A model generated the notes under the pieces. The model had not been told where the DNA came from, made no database searches, and saw only the letters and a list, made by a program, of their open reading frames with translations. From Aphelocoma coerulescens (Eukaryota > Chordata > Aves > Passeriformes > Corvidae), in assembly GCF_041296385.1 (NCBI RefSeq), contig NC_091014.1, forward strand, positions 64,736,578 to 64,800,577: 64,000 bases of DNA, in the 5' to 3' direction. Positions 37,601-48,500 of this stretch are shown in pieces; the first letter of the stretch is position 1; every line of letters begins with the position of its first letter. The translations under genes and the position numbers were made by a program.

Positions 37601-40600
37601 CCAACGAAGCTGAGATCCGCTACTGGGAGCAAAAGTACAATGCCAGCCTGGAAGAAGAAATCCTCAAACTGGAGCAGAAGATCAAACGGAACGAAGTGGA
37701 GATCGAGGAGGAAGAGTTCTGGGAAAATGAGCTGCAGATCGAACAGGAGAATGAAAAGCAGCTCACAGAGCAGCTGCAGGAGATGAGGCAGAGGATCCTG
37801 GAGTGCGAGAGCAAGCTCAAGGACTACGTGTCTCAGATCCACAACATGGAGAGTGGCCTTGAAGCAGAGAAGCTGCAGCGGGAAGTTCAAGAGTCCCAGG
37901 TGAATGAAGAAGAGGTCAAGGAAAAGATAGAGAAGGTGAAGGGAGAAATTGATATTCAGGGCCAGCAGAGTCTGAGATTGGAAAATGGCATTAAAGCTGT
38001 AGAAAGGTCTTTGGGCCAAGCTACCAAGCGATTACAGGTAAGACTGTCTTTTTATCCATAGCTAGAGAAAGTCAAAAAATGTGACTAATTTCTCTTACAC
38101 AAATCTGAAGCCCATGAAAGACAACACAAGCAAGTTTCCAAAGGGAATCGGGCTAAAAGGGGGAATGTGTTGCTTTCATTTTCAAATTGCATTTCAGTTT
38201 GTGGGGTTTCTTTTGAAGAGCAGGCAGTTTTCATTTCACCTGTGTTTAACTTGCCCTTTCAAACTGTCTGAGAAGAAAAGCAGCAATTTGCACCACCGTA
38301 GCCTTTTCTGAGGATAAACTTCTGATCTTTGCTAGGTTTGTCTGCCACCAAAAGAGATGAATTACAAAGAACAGTCCAATAGCAGCACCTGGAAAGATAC
38401 AGAGCTAAAGTAGAGTACCTGCCACCTTACTCGGCTTTGGTTTTAAAGAACAGCATCCCTCTTTTTCCTGGCTGACTTGCTGGTGTTCATGATTTTATTT
38501 TTCTCTACACCACAGGTATTTGTGGCACATGTGTCAAAAGAGAATCCAGTCCCTGTTTCCTTGCTAAAGTTAATGATATCACCTTAAAAGAGCATGAAAG
38601 AATAAAGGAACTCCAGCTGTTAGCTGGATGGGGTGGAGGAAAGACTGGGGCTCCTGGGATTTTTATGTGCTGCATAAGATAGTCCTAAGGCACCACACAT
38701 CAGTTGGAGTTGTGGTTCTTGCTGATTCCCAGAATTCGCAGTTAGTATATTCTGCAGTGCTGCAGTGGCATTAAGGTGGTTCCACTGTGGATATGTAAAG
38801 GGATTTTGTATCCTTACTCCTGCCCTAGAACCATGTCAGTATGAGGTGTTTTTGCTAGATGATGAGGGGGGAAAAAGTAATCTTTTGATCCAAAGCAAAA
38901 TGGATGAAAACCGTAAGCAGTTTTGGCCATGTTTATCTATGCGAAGTTTCCAGACATGCTACGCTTAAGGATTTGCACGGATGGAAAGCTTCAAGTCTTC
39001 TTTACTTGTTTTGTCTGTCCTCAGTCACATTTACCGAGGCTATGATGGAGTTCAAAATATTTCTAGCTTGGTTCTTTTCATGGTCGAGGTTTCACTTCTT
39101 GGAAAGTTCCCGTTAAATTCAGATCTTCCAATCTTGTTCTAAACCTAAAGGGGCAGAAATCTGAAAGTCCACAAGAAAATAAACTGAGCTCTGTATTATG
39201 GAGCTTTGGTGGGGTGGAAATAGAGAAATATTTTATTGCATACCTAAAGTTAAAGATATCTGCTAAAGCAGCTTAACTGCTGTGTGTGGGAATAATAGTA
39301 GTCCAAGACTGTTGTAATCTATCAGAGCTGTAAGTTTTGCATATAATGACAGAAGTACAGAGAAAGATCCTAAATGATCATCTGTGCTTTGAAGGGGTGG
39401 TGAACCAGCCAGGCTTTGGCTTCATTGCACAAAACCCTTGCAGAGTGAGAAAGTTCTGTCCAAAAATTTTAAATAGAAAACAAAAAGAACAAGAAGAGAA
39501 AAGAATTACACTCCTTTTAAGATCAGAGGAATTAAATGAGCCGTCCAAGCCATGCTGGACACTTCAGGAAGAAGTAAGACTTGGTGCCAGACTGCTGCTG
39601 AATTGATTATTTTTTCAGCATTCACACTATTACCTTTATTTGCTGATGTGCCAAAGTTTTTCTCAGGTGGTATGAGAAACATCTGCTAGTCATCCAAGAA
39701 GCCATATAAAAATAAAATACATTAAAAAAAAACCCAATTAGGGTAATGGGTTGGACTCAATGATCTCAGAGGTCTTTTCCAACCTAGTTGATTCTGTGAT
39801 TCTAGTAACTGCTAGTGAATGTTGACTTGCTTTTTAAATTACAAGATTAAAATAACTTTCAACTCTTCAATTTGCATTTGAGCTTTAAAAATTGGAGGCT
39901 TTCTCCTCAAAAGGAGAAGCATTAGTTGCCCAACTGTAAATATGCTCATGAAATGCTGCTTTATATGCTCAGCAGACGTTTTGTTTCCTGGCAGGACAGG
40001 GAACAAGAACTGGAGCAACTGACCAAGGAGTTGCGCCAGGTGAACCTGCAGCAGTTCATCCAGCAAACGGGAACCAAGGTGACGGTGCTGCCGGCAGACC
40101 CCGTGGAGGTGGAGGCCCCACATGTGGAGCTCGAGAGAGGTGCAGCCCTTGGAATGCTTTGGGTGGGAGGGAGGGAGAGAGGGAGGGAGAAGGGGTGAGC
40201 AGTGCCTTTACTGCCGCTTCATGCTGGCGCTCCTACTTGAAGTGAACGCTCCCTTAGCGGAGACATAGCAAAACCACTGAGAGCGCATTGTCGAGTACTT
40301 CTTTTCGTTCCAAGGGTTTAGCAGGCTCTAAATAAAGAGCAGTATGTGGAGAACTTCTCTCCCACTGTGCCCAGGCATGCGTTTGTCCCATCAGCAACCC
40401 ATTAAGCCTGCAGCTTTCAAGAGTGGCCGCCATGGCTGGCTGCCAGCACGGAACGTGATTGTACATCTGACATTGCTATTCGTCTGGGTTCTTCCTCTTC
40501 TGGTGGGGTTGTGTCAAAGCAGAAAAAGGAATGTGTCTGGATCCCAAGAAATCCCAGACAGCAGCCACACGGGAACAGGAGCTAACCCAGCTGGGCTGCC

Positions 40601-41377
40601 AGCCATGCAGAAGCCCTGCACAGATGGCTGTTAACGGCAGGTGCAAATTGACTTTGCCCCCAGTGAGATCAGTGCAGCCTGCACGTGCCCACATCTGGAT
40701 TCAGAATTTCCTGGGCAGAGCCACGGGAGCGTTTTGAATGCGTGTCAGAGCTGCAGCACCAGCAAAGTCACGTACTTTATGCAGCACTCTCCTTGCAAGG
40801 GGCTCTTTGTCTCAGCATTCTCCTGTGCTGGGTCTGTCCCTCTGCTCAGAAGACTTTATAACCAAAAGGCACTGGGCAGACAAGGGGGTGGGGAGAGAGG
40901 AAAAGACAGCCAGGCCTTCAAATGCAGCACTTGTATGAACTCTTTAAAGTGAGCAGGAAGTTGAAGCTTTGAGTTATGTTACAGGTGCGAGCTCTTTCTG
41001 TGCATCACCATATAAGTGTGTGTGTCTGTGTGTATGTTTCTTGTGGGAGGGTAATTATTTTGTGCGGGTTTCATTCTGTTTTGAAATGAGTAGGAAGTGT
41101 GCACCTTAGATCTCCTCACTTCCTAGCCAGGCACTTCAGTAGTTTGTTACATGTGGAATTAGTTTTTCTGTATTGCATTAAGCGGGAGCAGGAGAGGTGC
41201 TTTATGGAGGTCACCCCTGCTGATGACTTTTCTAATTGCCCTTTTTCTCATGCAGAGCCAACCTTTCAGTCTGGGTCACTGAAGCGCCCTGGCTCATCGA
41301 GGCAGCTCCCCAGTAACCTTCGGATCCTACAGAACCCCCTGTCATCTGGTTTTAACCCGGAGGGCATTTATGTATGA
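25511..41377 (+). CDS. RASSF8: RASSF8, Ras association domain family member 8 (whole coding region, four exons)
   Basis: The coding sequence is join(25511-25613, 37148-38037, 39995-40139, 41256-41377): 1,260 nt, 419 residues plus stop. As far as I recall, this equals the length of human RASSF8. All splice sites are GT/AG, and the junction phases (1, 0, 1) agree. Residues 1 to about 82 form the Ras-association (ubiquitin-like) domain, beginning [17 protein letters not shown] basic linker with [12 protein letters not shown] follows. From about residue 153 to 360 there is a long Glu/Lys/Leu-rich coiled coil, and the protein ends in a conserved tail, GFNPEGIYV. From family knowledge, RASSF8 is an N-terminal-type RASSF protein, a candidate tumour suppressor acting at adherens junctions and in growth signalling, and linked to ASPP proteins. 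The ATG has a strong context (A at -3, G at +4). No frameshift or stop is present, so the gene looks intact. The next gene, BHLHE41, is convergent. Confidence 0.96.
27912..28050 (-). repeat. Degraded CR1-like fragment
   Basis: A weak but collinear match to the minus-strand CR1 3' end: AGTATCCAGTCCAACTCTGC, GCAGGTTGCTCAGGAC and GGTTGGGTTCTGAATGTG. It is much older than the other copies. Confidence 0.5.
28618..28670. repeat. T-rich tract
   Basis: GGTT/GTTTT units followed by about 19 consecutive T. Low-complexity sequence in the 11.5 kb RASSF8 intron. Confidence 0.85.
30230..30310 (+). repeat. Possible MIR SINE relic
   Basis: TTGCTGTGTGACCCTCAGCC and then TTCCCCATTGTTTCACCTGT resemble the MIR core and following segment in order, with many changes. 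Confidence 0.3.
31495..31910 (+). repeat. CR1 LINE fragment, about 415 bp
   Basis: It contains GAGCCTGTGGGGAGC-like start, GCTCAGCCTGGAGAAAAGGA, GGGGCTGCCCAGGGAGGTGT and a tail AATGGTTCTATGA. It is the same subfamily as the copy at 24571 but in opposite orientation. Confidence 0.9.
33080..33650 (-). repeat. CR1 LINE fragment, about 570 bp
   Basis: It starts AATCACAGAATTACAGAATG and runs through CCCCTGCCATGGGCAGAGAC, TCCCCTTGGTGTCCCTGCTC and GTCTCAGCAGAGCGGGGCAG. Open frames of 156-187 codons inside are relics on both strands. It lies in the 11.5 kb RASSF8 intron. Confidence 0.92.
36623..36816 (+). repeat. CR1 LINE fragment bordering the internal CpG island
   Basis: It contains TTCTTCCCTGTGAGGATGCT, GGCAGTGTCCAAGGCCAGGT and a tail CCATTGTGCGATTCCCTGAA. 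The CpG island starts about 20 bp after its tail. Confidence 0.9.
36836..37470 (+). promoter_or_regulatory. RASSF8: CpG island inside RASSF8, candidate internal promoter
   Basis: This is the first CpG-dense stretch in the window. It starts right after a CR1 tail (36816) and runs into the second coding exon. It carries consecutive GC boxes (GGGCGGGGCGGGGCGGG at 37031-37047), an 11-bp direct repeat in three copies (37051-37083) and many CpGs. A candidate first exon ends at 36957 with donor GTGAGT. Its ATG at 36945 would splice in frame to 37148. The promoter function is inferred from composition and motifs only. Confidence 0.5.
36945..36957 (+). other. RASSF8: Candidate alternative first coding exon of RASSF8 (start ATG to donor)
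   Basis: ATGTGCGGGCACC is followed directly by GTGAGT (36958-36963). Spliced to the 37148 acceptor it would give MCGHRRTGRYT and continue in the RASSF8 frame, replacing the first 35 residues. The 13 nt leave phase 1, exactly what the acceptor exon needs. The implied intron is only 190 nt. The phase match could be chance (one in three), and the ATG context is moderate (G at -3, T at +4). Confidence 0.3.
37148..38037 (+). CDS. RASSF8: RASSF8 second coding exon (rest of RA domain and most of the coiled coil)
   Basis: The acceptor CTCCCTTGCAG ends at 37147, and the donor GTAAGA starts at 38038. The exon is 890 nt, enters in phase 1 (G|GG gives Gly35) and leaves in phase 0 after the codons for RLQ. 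It begins [20 protein letters not shown], the second half of the RA domain, and continues into a charged coiled coil containing [20 protein letters not shown]. Its 5' third is extremely GC- and CpG-rich and its 3' third is AT-richer, in line with a CpG island covering its start. Confidence 0.96.
39746..39803 (+). repeat. Short CR1 3' tail
   Basis: GGGTTGGACTCAATGATCTC and GGTCTTTTCCAACCTAGTTG, then ATTCTGTGATTCT; about 58 bp of the CR1 3' end in the second coding intron of RASSF8. Confidence 0.85.
39995..40139 (+). CDS. RASSF8: RASSF8 third coding exon
   Basis: The acceptor TTTCCTGGCAG ends at 39994, and the donor GTGCAG starts at 40140. The exon is 145 nt, phase 0 in and phase 1 out. It encodes [20 protein letters not shown] followed by [20 protein letters not shown], the end of the coiled coil and the linker to the C-terminal tail. 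The donor is weaker than consensus (GTGCAG), but the reading frame and the family alignment both end there. Confidence 0.94.
40166..40197. repeat. GGGA/GGGAGA simple repeat
   Basis: A purine-rich run of GGGAGGGAGGGAGAGAGGG type just after the third RASSF8 coding exon. Such G-runs can affect splicing of the weak donor GTGCAG 25 bp upstream. Confidence 0.85.
41256..41377 (+). CDS. RASSF8: RASSF8 last coding exon and stop
   Basis: The acceptor CTCATGCAG ends at 41255. The exon has 122 coding nt, phase 1 in, encoding the tail [20 protein letters not shown] and then [20 protein letters not shown] before TGA at 41375-41377. The Ser/Arg-rich tail and the final residues match the conserved RASSF8 C-terminus. 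Confidence 0.95.
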
Positions 41378-43669
41378 CAGTACATACCTCTTCTAGAGAG
41401 GACCTAGCAAGGTACCCTGGACAAGATACACTTTATTTTATTCTGCCAATGATGAATGGAAGAAGTTTTTTCTTGTTTTGCTTTTTTGTTACACCACCGT
41501 GTTATTTTTTCTTCTTCCTCCAACACCACTTGGAGCCATACCCTGTGCACTGATGCTAAAGAGAGAGGAACTGTCTCGATTCATAATTGGCAAGGATGAC
41601 CTTGCTGTCAACACAGCTTGAGTGCAAAAACCTTCATTGTTTTTGCCACTTTAGAAGTGTTTGGGAAAGTACTGTTCCTTGTAGAGGCATAAATGGACGA
41701 CTGAGGGTGAAGGAAACCGTGTATGCAACTTATCTGAGGTTTAATTTATTCCCTTTAATCAATGGACCTGTGAATGTTGACCTTTTATATTTTTATTTTT
41801 AACTTGTGAATTATCACGTATGGCTGTGTGTCAGTCTGACAAGGTGACTGTGTGTGTACCAACATCCCCCATCTGATCAAGTACAGCAACCTGCAGTGCA
41901 GAGTTCTGAGGAGTGCTGAACCATTGCAGTGGTTTCTCACCACTAACTTTGTTCATTTCTGTCGTGGGTCATCATATGTCATGTTCCATCCATTGCTACC
42001 TTTTAAGGCTTGAAAAGTGAGCTTGTGGGATTTACTTGCTGTTGTATCTGCCTTGAATGAAGCACCTAGTGTTCAAAAGATTTATGGATTTTAAACCTTG
42101 GCTTGGTAAAAATATTTCCAGCATATGATTGAGGATGCACTAGTTAGATGATATTTTATTATATAGAATGTATATTTGAAATATTTTGCCACATTGTATA
42201 TGCCTTTTGAGAAAAGAACAATGTAAGAAGTTGTCTTCATATATCTTACCAAAAGAGAGTAGGAGGCTTTCACTGTGTGTGATTTTGTACTTTATTTTTT
42301 CCACTAGCCATTACAGTGTTCTTGTTTTGTAACAAATCTTGCTGTTGGAGGGGGAGAAAGACACAACACAAATGAGTATCCTCTTCCAGCCTTCCAGAAT
42401 CCACTCAAGTTTTGTGAAGGGAAGAAACCTGGTAGGGTCCCATGAAGTCAATAGCAGAGTTCTTATTGATAGGAGTGAGGCCAGGATTTCATTCAGCTCC
42501 CTGGTGGAGACATTTGGTCCCTTTGAAAGACAGTCACTTACAGAATGTAAAGCTTGCAAGCAGAAAATTCACACATTTGGTGGTCATTTTTCACAAAACA
42601 TATGAAAAGAGAGCTATCACATCTTGATGTTGCTCTAATGCAATCAAAGCTAAGAAAGAATTAGACAGAAAGGCTTCCCTGCAGAAAGCAGCCACTCCCA
42701 AATAGCTTGTTGGTTGCAGGCCTTGAAGTGAGATTGCTGCAGGGGACACCAGGTTTGTGGAGAAAGGGACTGGCATCAGTGGGACACTGTAAACGTTGGG
42801 GGCTGGCCTCATGGATGAGTTAGGGAAGGGATGGGCCTTCTCTGGTTTGGATTTCCTGTTCTAACAGCAACTCAGCATCATCACCACCTTGGAGATCCCC
42901 TGGGCACGAGGCAGGGCACTGTGCCCTCACTGCAGTGCTGAAAACTTGGGCTCAGTGGCAAAATGACTGAACTCCTGATGTCCTCCTTGGTAGGGTCAGG
43001 ATTTTACCACTGCTAGGAAACTCCAAGCTTTTAGCCATAGAAAAATACTTAACTCCTAGCATCCTCTTGTGTTGATTCACTGATGTGCAGATAAATGGTA
43101 ATTTAAGTCTCCTTTTCTAAAAAAGGGCCTTCCTGACAAATGGAAGTTTTAAAAGATATAGCAGAAAATGAAGGATTCTCGAGTGTTTAATGCATTTTTT
43201 TCCTTTCCACTTATTAACAGCATCATATATTCTAAAAATGCTGCTGAATTTAGACTAACAGCAACAGATAAGGCTGTGAATATATAAAGGACCTTTCCAA
43301 ATGGACTCTGAATTTTTACTGTTTAACTTATCAGGTCTTTTTTTTTTTCCCCGTCATCTTCCCTTGTGAGCAAACTGGAAAATGAGATATTCCTACCTGA
43401 GGAACCTTTGCAGTGCTCACCCATTTTACTGTTAGTTTATCACAATTCTGTGCTCATGTTTACTGTGCCCATAACTTTGTATTAAAAAAAAAAAAAGAAA
43501 GAATGTGTGTATATATATATATTAAAAAAAGTGTAAAATATACATAGTTTGGGGACAATATCTGTCCAAGGTACTTGAGCATATATGCCTTACATTCTGG
43601 GTTCAATTTACAGAAATGAAATGGCCCTCTCCAGTGGATATCTTGCATCTTCAGCACCTCTTTATGTTA

Positions 43670-43715
43670 GAGATCTGAGGCACTCAGCACCTTGCAAAGT
43701 CTGGCCCAAATTATG
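43670..43715. repeat. Possible ancient amniote repeat relic in the RASSF8 3' UTR
   Basis: CTGAGGCACTCAGCACCTTG and then AAGTCTGGCCCAAATTATG resemble a common old interspersed-repeat phrase (GCTCAGCACCT...AAAATCAGGCCC) that I know from reptile and mammal genomes but cannot name with certainty. Confidence 0.35.
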
Positions 43716-44794
43716 CTGCATGGGGGTGGAAGGAAACAGTTTTGTCCTGAGATGAAGTATTTTTAAGGCAGATCAGCATATTTCCCCCAGCTAATGTTTT
43801 TGTCATATTCTGTGACTGGTCCATCTCCCACAGATGTCAGTTTGAGCTGAGTTGGGCTCTTGCATCATAAAACCTGCCCTCTTTTTCTGCCAGGTTACTC
43901 TGTAAGACAGAGGGACGAGGAGAAGGATTAAAAGGAAGAGCAAGAGCAGCTTTGGAGGGCTTTAACTACAGCTTTGTAATAGAATCAAGGGAGGAATTTG
44001 CCATTTGAGTTAAAAAGTAGCACCTGCTGACTGCAGCAGCTGTTGGACACAAGGGCCAGCCTGGAGCTGGCTCAGGAGTGACCACTGCAGCCCCCCTGAG
44101 TGGCCCCCTCCTTGCCAGGGCTTTGGCACATGTTTGCAGCTTCAGCCACTCCTGTGGCCAAGGAGAGGCTTTGGTATCCAGACCTGCCAGTTGTGAGACA
44201 CTGACAAATTCCCCTGTCCCCACCACACTCCTCTTGCTTATTGAATTTCACCCAGGCTGAAGTTCCGTAGCATTTTCACCCTCTCTGTAAATAAACCAAA
44301 AAGAAATGGCATGCCCTTGCATTAAATGTGAATTGACCCATGTGTAACAGAAAAATTCCTCACACTACGGTGTTTAGAATTATGCTTCTGATCAACTGTG
44401 GAAACTCACTCTTTCTTTACAACTGTACAAAAAGTCCATTTTCAGAAGTGTTCCAAACCTACTTCTGGGGCATTAGCAGAAAGGAAGCTACACATTCTAA
44501 TTTTAACAAGTGCCATACTATTTACTGGGCAGCATGATAAAAATGGGGTTTTTTGCTTGCATTAAATAGTTGAATACACAAGCACTGTTTTCCAGTGCAC
44601 AGGGAATTTATATGGAGAGATCCTGTAATTTATTACTAATGGAAGTTAACTGTGTTACCTCTCTCATCCATGAGGATACAGTTTATTTTTGCTGGAGATG
44701 CTATGTTGTTAGGGGGAAAAGAGGGGGGTGACCATCTGAAAAGCCAGTAGGTTAAGGCTAAGATGAACAGTCTGAATGCCTGAGCAAGGGAGAA

Positions 44795-44885
44795 ACCCAA
44801 GTCCCACTCTGAAAAGTCAGCTCCCAGTATCTTTCAGTGGGACTTAGTGGGGTTCCCAAGTGCCTGAATTGCTTCTGGAAATTGT
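44795..44885. repeat. Possible ancient amniote repeat relic in the RASSF8 3' UTR
   Basis: CTTTCAGTGGGACTTAGTGG, then CCAAGTGCCTGAATTGCTTC resembles the old repeat phrase TTTCAATGGGACTTAGG...CTAAGTGCCTAA...CTTTTGAAAAT. Family uncertain. Confidence 0.35.
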
Positions 44886-45484
44886 ATGTTAACTTTGAGA
44901 TTGCTTGCTTTTCTAAACCCTGGCAAGTTGGGAGGAAGTTCTTGAAGAAGAGAACTACCACTACTAGCATTAGCAATATGCAAACATATGAGGTAAGAGG
45001 GAAAAAGGTCCTTTAGTGAAATAAAAATCTCCTCTTGGGGCAGCAATTGCCTTGTTTTTAGCGTGAAGAGTATTGCATTATTTTAGTGAACTGGGATCAT
45101 ATGAGTATGATCAAAGAAACATCTATCTTGTAATTTTTAGTGAGTTACCTTAAAGCATATAAATTCCTGATGTGCATTAACTTGAGTGAATTGGGCCTTA
45201 ATGATACATGTAAATAACAAAACTCTATTCAGATATTTTTTTCCAGAAAATAGTCTCTAATGGTCTGTACTGTAAAAAAAGTGTCAAAGTGTTACTTTTA
45301 TATTACACCTCCTTTTTTGGTTTTTGGGTTGGTTTTTTTTTTTTTTTTTAAGAACATTGAAATGTGCATGTTTATTCTATTTGCTACAGTATTTTAATGT
45401 TTTGGATGAAGGCCATCAGTTGTATGGAGATGACAAAACAATCATTCTGTCTATTTATTCAGTATTGCTGCTTAAAGTTTTCAA

Positions 45485-45490
45485 AATAAA
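45485..45490 (+). terminator. RASSF8: Candidate RASSF8 polyadenylation signal AATAAA
   Basis: A perfect AATAAA hexamer is followed within about 30-80 bases by a T- and GT-rich stretch. It is the last canonical hexamer in a long AT-rich tail before sequence character changes. Confidence 0.55.
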
Positions 45491-45510
45491 GCTTTCAATG
45501 CCAATATAGT

Positions 45511-48500
45511 GACTGATTGAAAGCTGTTCTAGTTCTCTTCAGGTGGTTTTTTTTCTATGTTTGTAGAAAACTAAGTGAAACTTGGTGTATGAGCTGTTAT
45601 ACCAGCAAAGAATTATTGCAATAATACTGGGGGGCCAGGTGTAAGTGTGTGTAGTAAATAACCTAAATCTGTGCATGCAGTGAATGCCTTTAGGTCTCTA
45701 AGTGGAGTGCTGAAGAATGTTAAATCCTTTGTGGTCCTGCAAGCACTTTACACATGTGATCAAGTACTGGTTAGAGCTTCGTGCCCGTGTGCAGTGCTTG
45801 TGAGGGCAGAACAAGGGGGTCACAGAGGATCAACTCGGAGCCCTTTGAACCAGATTGGATTTAAGCACATTCTTGAGTGTTCCATAGACTAAAAAGGGGG
45901 CCTAAAAACATGTTCTGATACAAAACCCTTTCAGTTGCAGCAAGGATGCCTCAAGTGTAGCTGGTACCTCTGAAAATTTTAGTAGTTCTGAAATGGATCA
46001 AGTGTGCCTGCTCTACCTGTGAAGTGTGTCAGAATGCTGAGAGCGTTCGCCCTCACCATCATCCCATGAAACTGCTAACTAGGGGTTCTGACTGGAACAT
46101 TTGAGTTGCTGATGCTTTAACCTAGAGAAGCAACACAAACTGTGAAAACATGAGTGAGCATTTTATTAGTGCTCCACTTCAATGCAAGATGAAAATCTGT
46201 ATTATATGTAACTATATTTTTTGTCATTTAAAAAGCTTCTATTTTTTATTATTCTCATGAATGGTTGACAAAAAATATTGGATATGCTCCCATACAATAA
46301 ATTCCCCTCTGAAACTTTGGGTCTTTACAGTTCATGGCTTGCTGGGATTGCACTGTTCACGTCACACGTCTCAGAGCTGCTGGGACTCTTTCAGAGAACA
46401 CGGGGCCTGAAGGCAGGACCAAGGCCAAGCTTGGTGTGTCCAGCTGAAACAGGTCCAGAAATGGCCCTGTGTCGAGCATTAGGCCACAGGAGCTCTCCTA
46501 AGTGGCAGTTTCCTTGGGGTGTGGGACACACAGCTGGTTGGTGTGGGGCCTCTGTGGCAGACGAGAGAGCTCCTTTTACTGCAAGTGTGCTGTAACCTCA
46601 ATCAGATGAAGCCCAGGCACTGCAAGAGAGACGAGGAGCTTGTTTTCAGCTGAGGAACTGTTATTAAGGTTAACAGTAACCCTGAAATGACAGAATTGGT
46701 TAGTGACTCAGGGAAAGTGTAACCTAAAGCAAAGAGGCAGAGGTTCACTTGGAGGTGATCAGGGAGAAGAACTGAATGTACAGATTCTTCCCACAACAAA
46801 TGCAGGGTCCCCTGATGCTTCAGGGAGCAGAAAGAAATTAATCTTTGAACAAGGAGCAGAAGGCCTTTTAGGCCAGATTCAAGTGTAGTTAGTTACTGTG
46901 CTGAGACCAGAGAGGGTGTGAAAATTGCTTAAGATCATTTGAGCTAATCAAGGCTGGGAACTTGATACAGCTGGAGACTTGTGATTTAAGCCATCCAAAT
47001 GCAGTCCTTACTCTTAATATCCCAACAAATGGATTTTCCTAAGCTAACTGGAGCCTAATCTCATTAGATGTAAGGAGAAATGAGCTAACAGTAGTGGCAC
47101 TGTTGACTGTCAATAAGACAATGCCATGAACTCCACTGCAGCCCTAGCACGTGGCACTGTTGTTGTCAGGGCTGTGGAAGTTGTGGAGGCCCTGTGCTCC
47201 TGAAAGGTGCCCTTTCCTGCTCCTGTGCCAGTCAGCTGGCTGGCTTTTGTGGTAACTAAGGTTTCCCAGCATGCTCAGCAGAGCCAGGGCTACAGCTGAT
47301 GGTTCTGATCTTTTGCTTTGCCTTTAAAGAACAAAGCAGTGTATTTGTATGTGGCTGCTGCAGCACTAACTAGCTCAGTGTAACTGGACCACTAATGAGT
47401 TGCAAAACCAGGCCAGATCAATGATCCATTTCGTTCAGAAGCCGTACTGAATTCTTCTGCCTGTCACGTCTGTGTCAGCTAGGTAGTATTCCTTTATAAC
47501 CCAATTTTTTAATGATTGTTTCAACGAAGATGTCTGGTGTCTGAAGTAGGGCACAATGAGCAATGGTCCCCATTATTGCCTTGCTTGAAAATGATACATT
47601 TGCTACCTTTGATATTGTAGCTAGTGTTAATGAGTATTTTCTGGGTCAGCCACTGCTTCATCATTAACTCTCTCCAGAAATACTGAGTGGAGACAATCTC
47701 AGTTGGTCTATTCTGTTCCCTTTTTCCAGATCGGTATGCTGTGTACTATTTTCCATCCTTTGCAGTGAGTTCTGTGTGCTGTCCAGGGCTGACTGGAAAG
47801 GAGCCTCTTTGGCATTTGCTAGTGTAACAAGGAACTGATGCAATCAGAGCTGATCGACTTCCCTGAGCAACCTCAGTGCTTGACTGAGCCACTCAGGCAT
47901 TGCCAGTGTCCTCGTGCTACTTTTGTGTGCCTCCCTCCTTGCTGCCACACAGACAGCCCTGGATTTCCCCCCCCCATGCAATCTGAAGTTTGATTTCTAG
48001 AGGCTTTTTGGATCTGAATCCCTGGCTGTGGAAAGGCTACAGGGATCTCTGCCATCTCTGGCAGAATGAGAGAGTGTCATCACAGTGTCATCACACTTCT
48101 GTTCAGACATCTGGAAGCTGATGGAGGTGAAATACCACTACACTAGACTGTGCTTATTGTTTCAGCTACACGCTTTGTCTTGTTCTACCCCTCTGCAAAA
48201 GGAGGAAGATAGCTGGTAATTGGAAGACTTAGTAGAAAAACGCAGCATAAAAGATCTAATATTCAGTCCTGGGTCAAGTTGTAGGGAAGAAAATTTTTCT
48301 ATGATTTGTTTATAATAAGCAAAAGTTTGAAGAAAAAGTATTCAGAAGAGCTCCAGCTGGGCTTCTGGAAACTGTACTTAAAAAACCCACCTTATCCAGT
48401 GCAACACAAATGAGAACCAATAATTACTTGCCTAGGTATTTTAAAGAGGAGGGCTTCTGGTTAAAACAGAAACAAAAAACAACCAAAAAAAAAGGGAGAG

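Larger units (their letters stand above)
41378..45510 (+). other. RASSF8: RASSF8 3' UTR (probable extent)
   Basis: No coding frame is recognised after the stop. A canonical AATAAA at 45485-45490 is followed by a U/GU-rich stretch (about 45520-45570), making a plausible main poly(A) site and a 3' UTR of about 4.1 kb. An alternative AATAAA lies at 44290-44295, overlapped by a Pumilio-type TGTAAATA (44286-44293); another TGTAAATA is at 45209-45216. The region is AT-rich, has T and A runs (for example about 43484-43500 and 45329-45350) and contains relics of old interspersed repeats. The 3' boundary is inferred. Confidence 0.6.

Noticed and set aside
37459..38019. 186-codon Leu-rich frame on the minus strand
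   Set aside because: It is the mirror of the RASSF8 coiled-coil codons (Glu/Lys/Gln codons read backwards give Leu/Phe).
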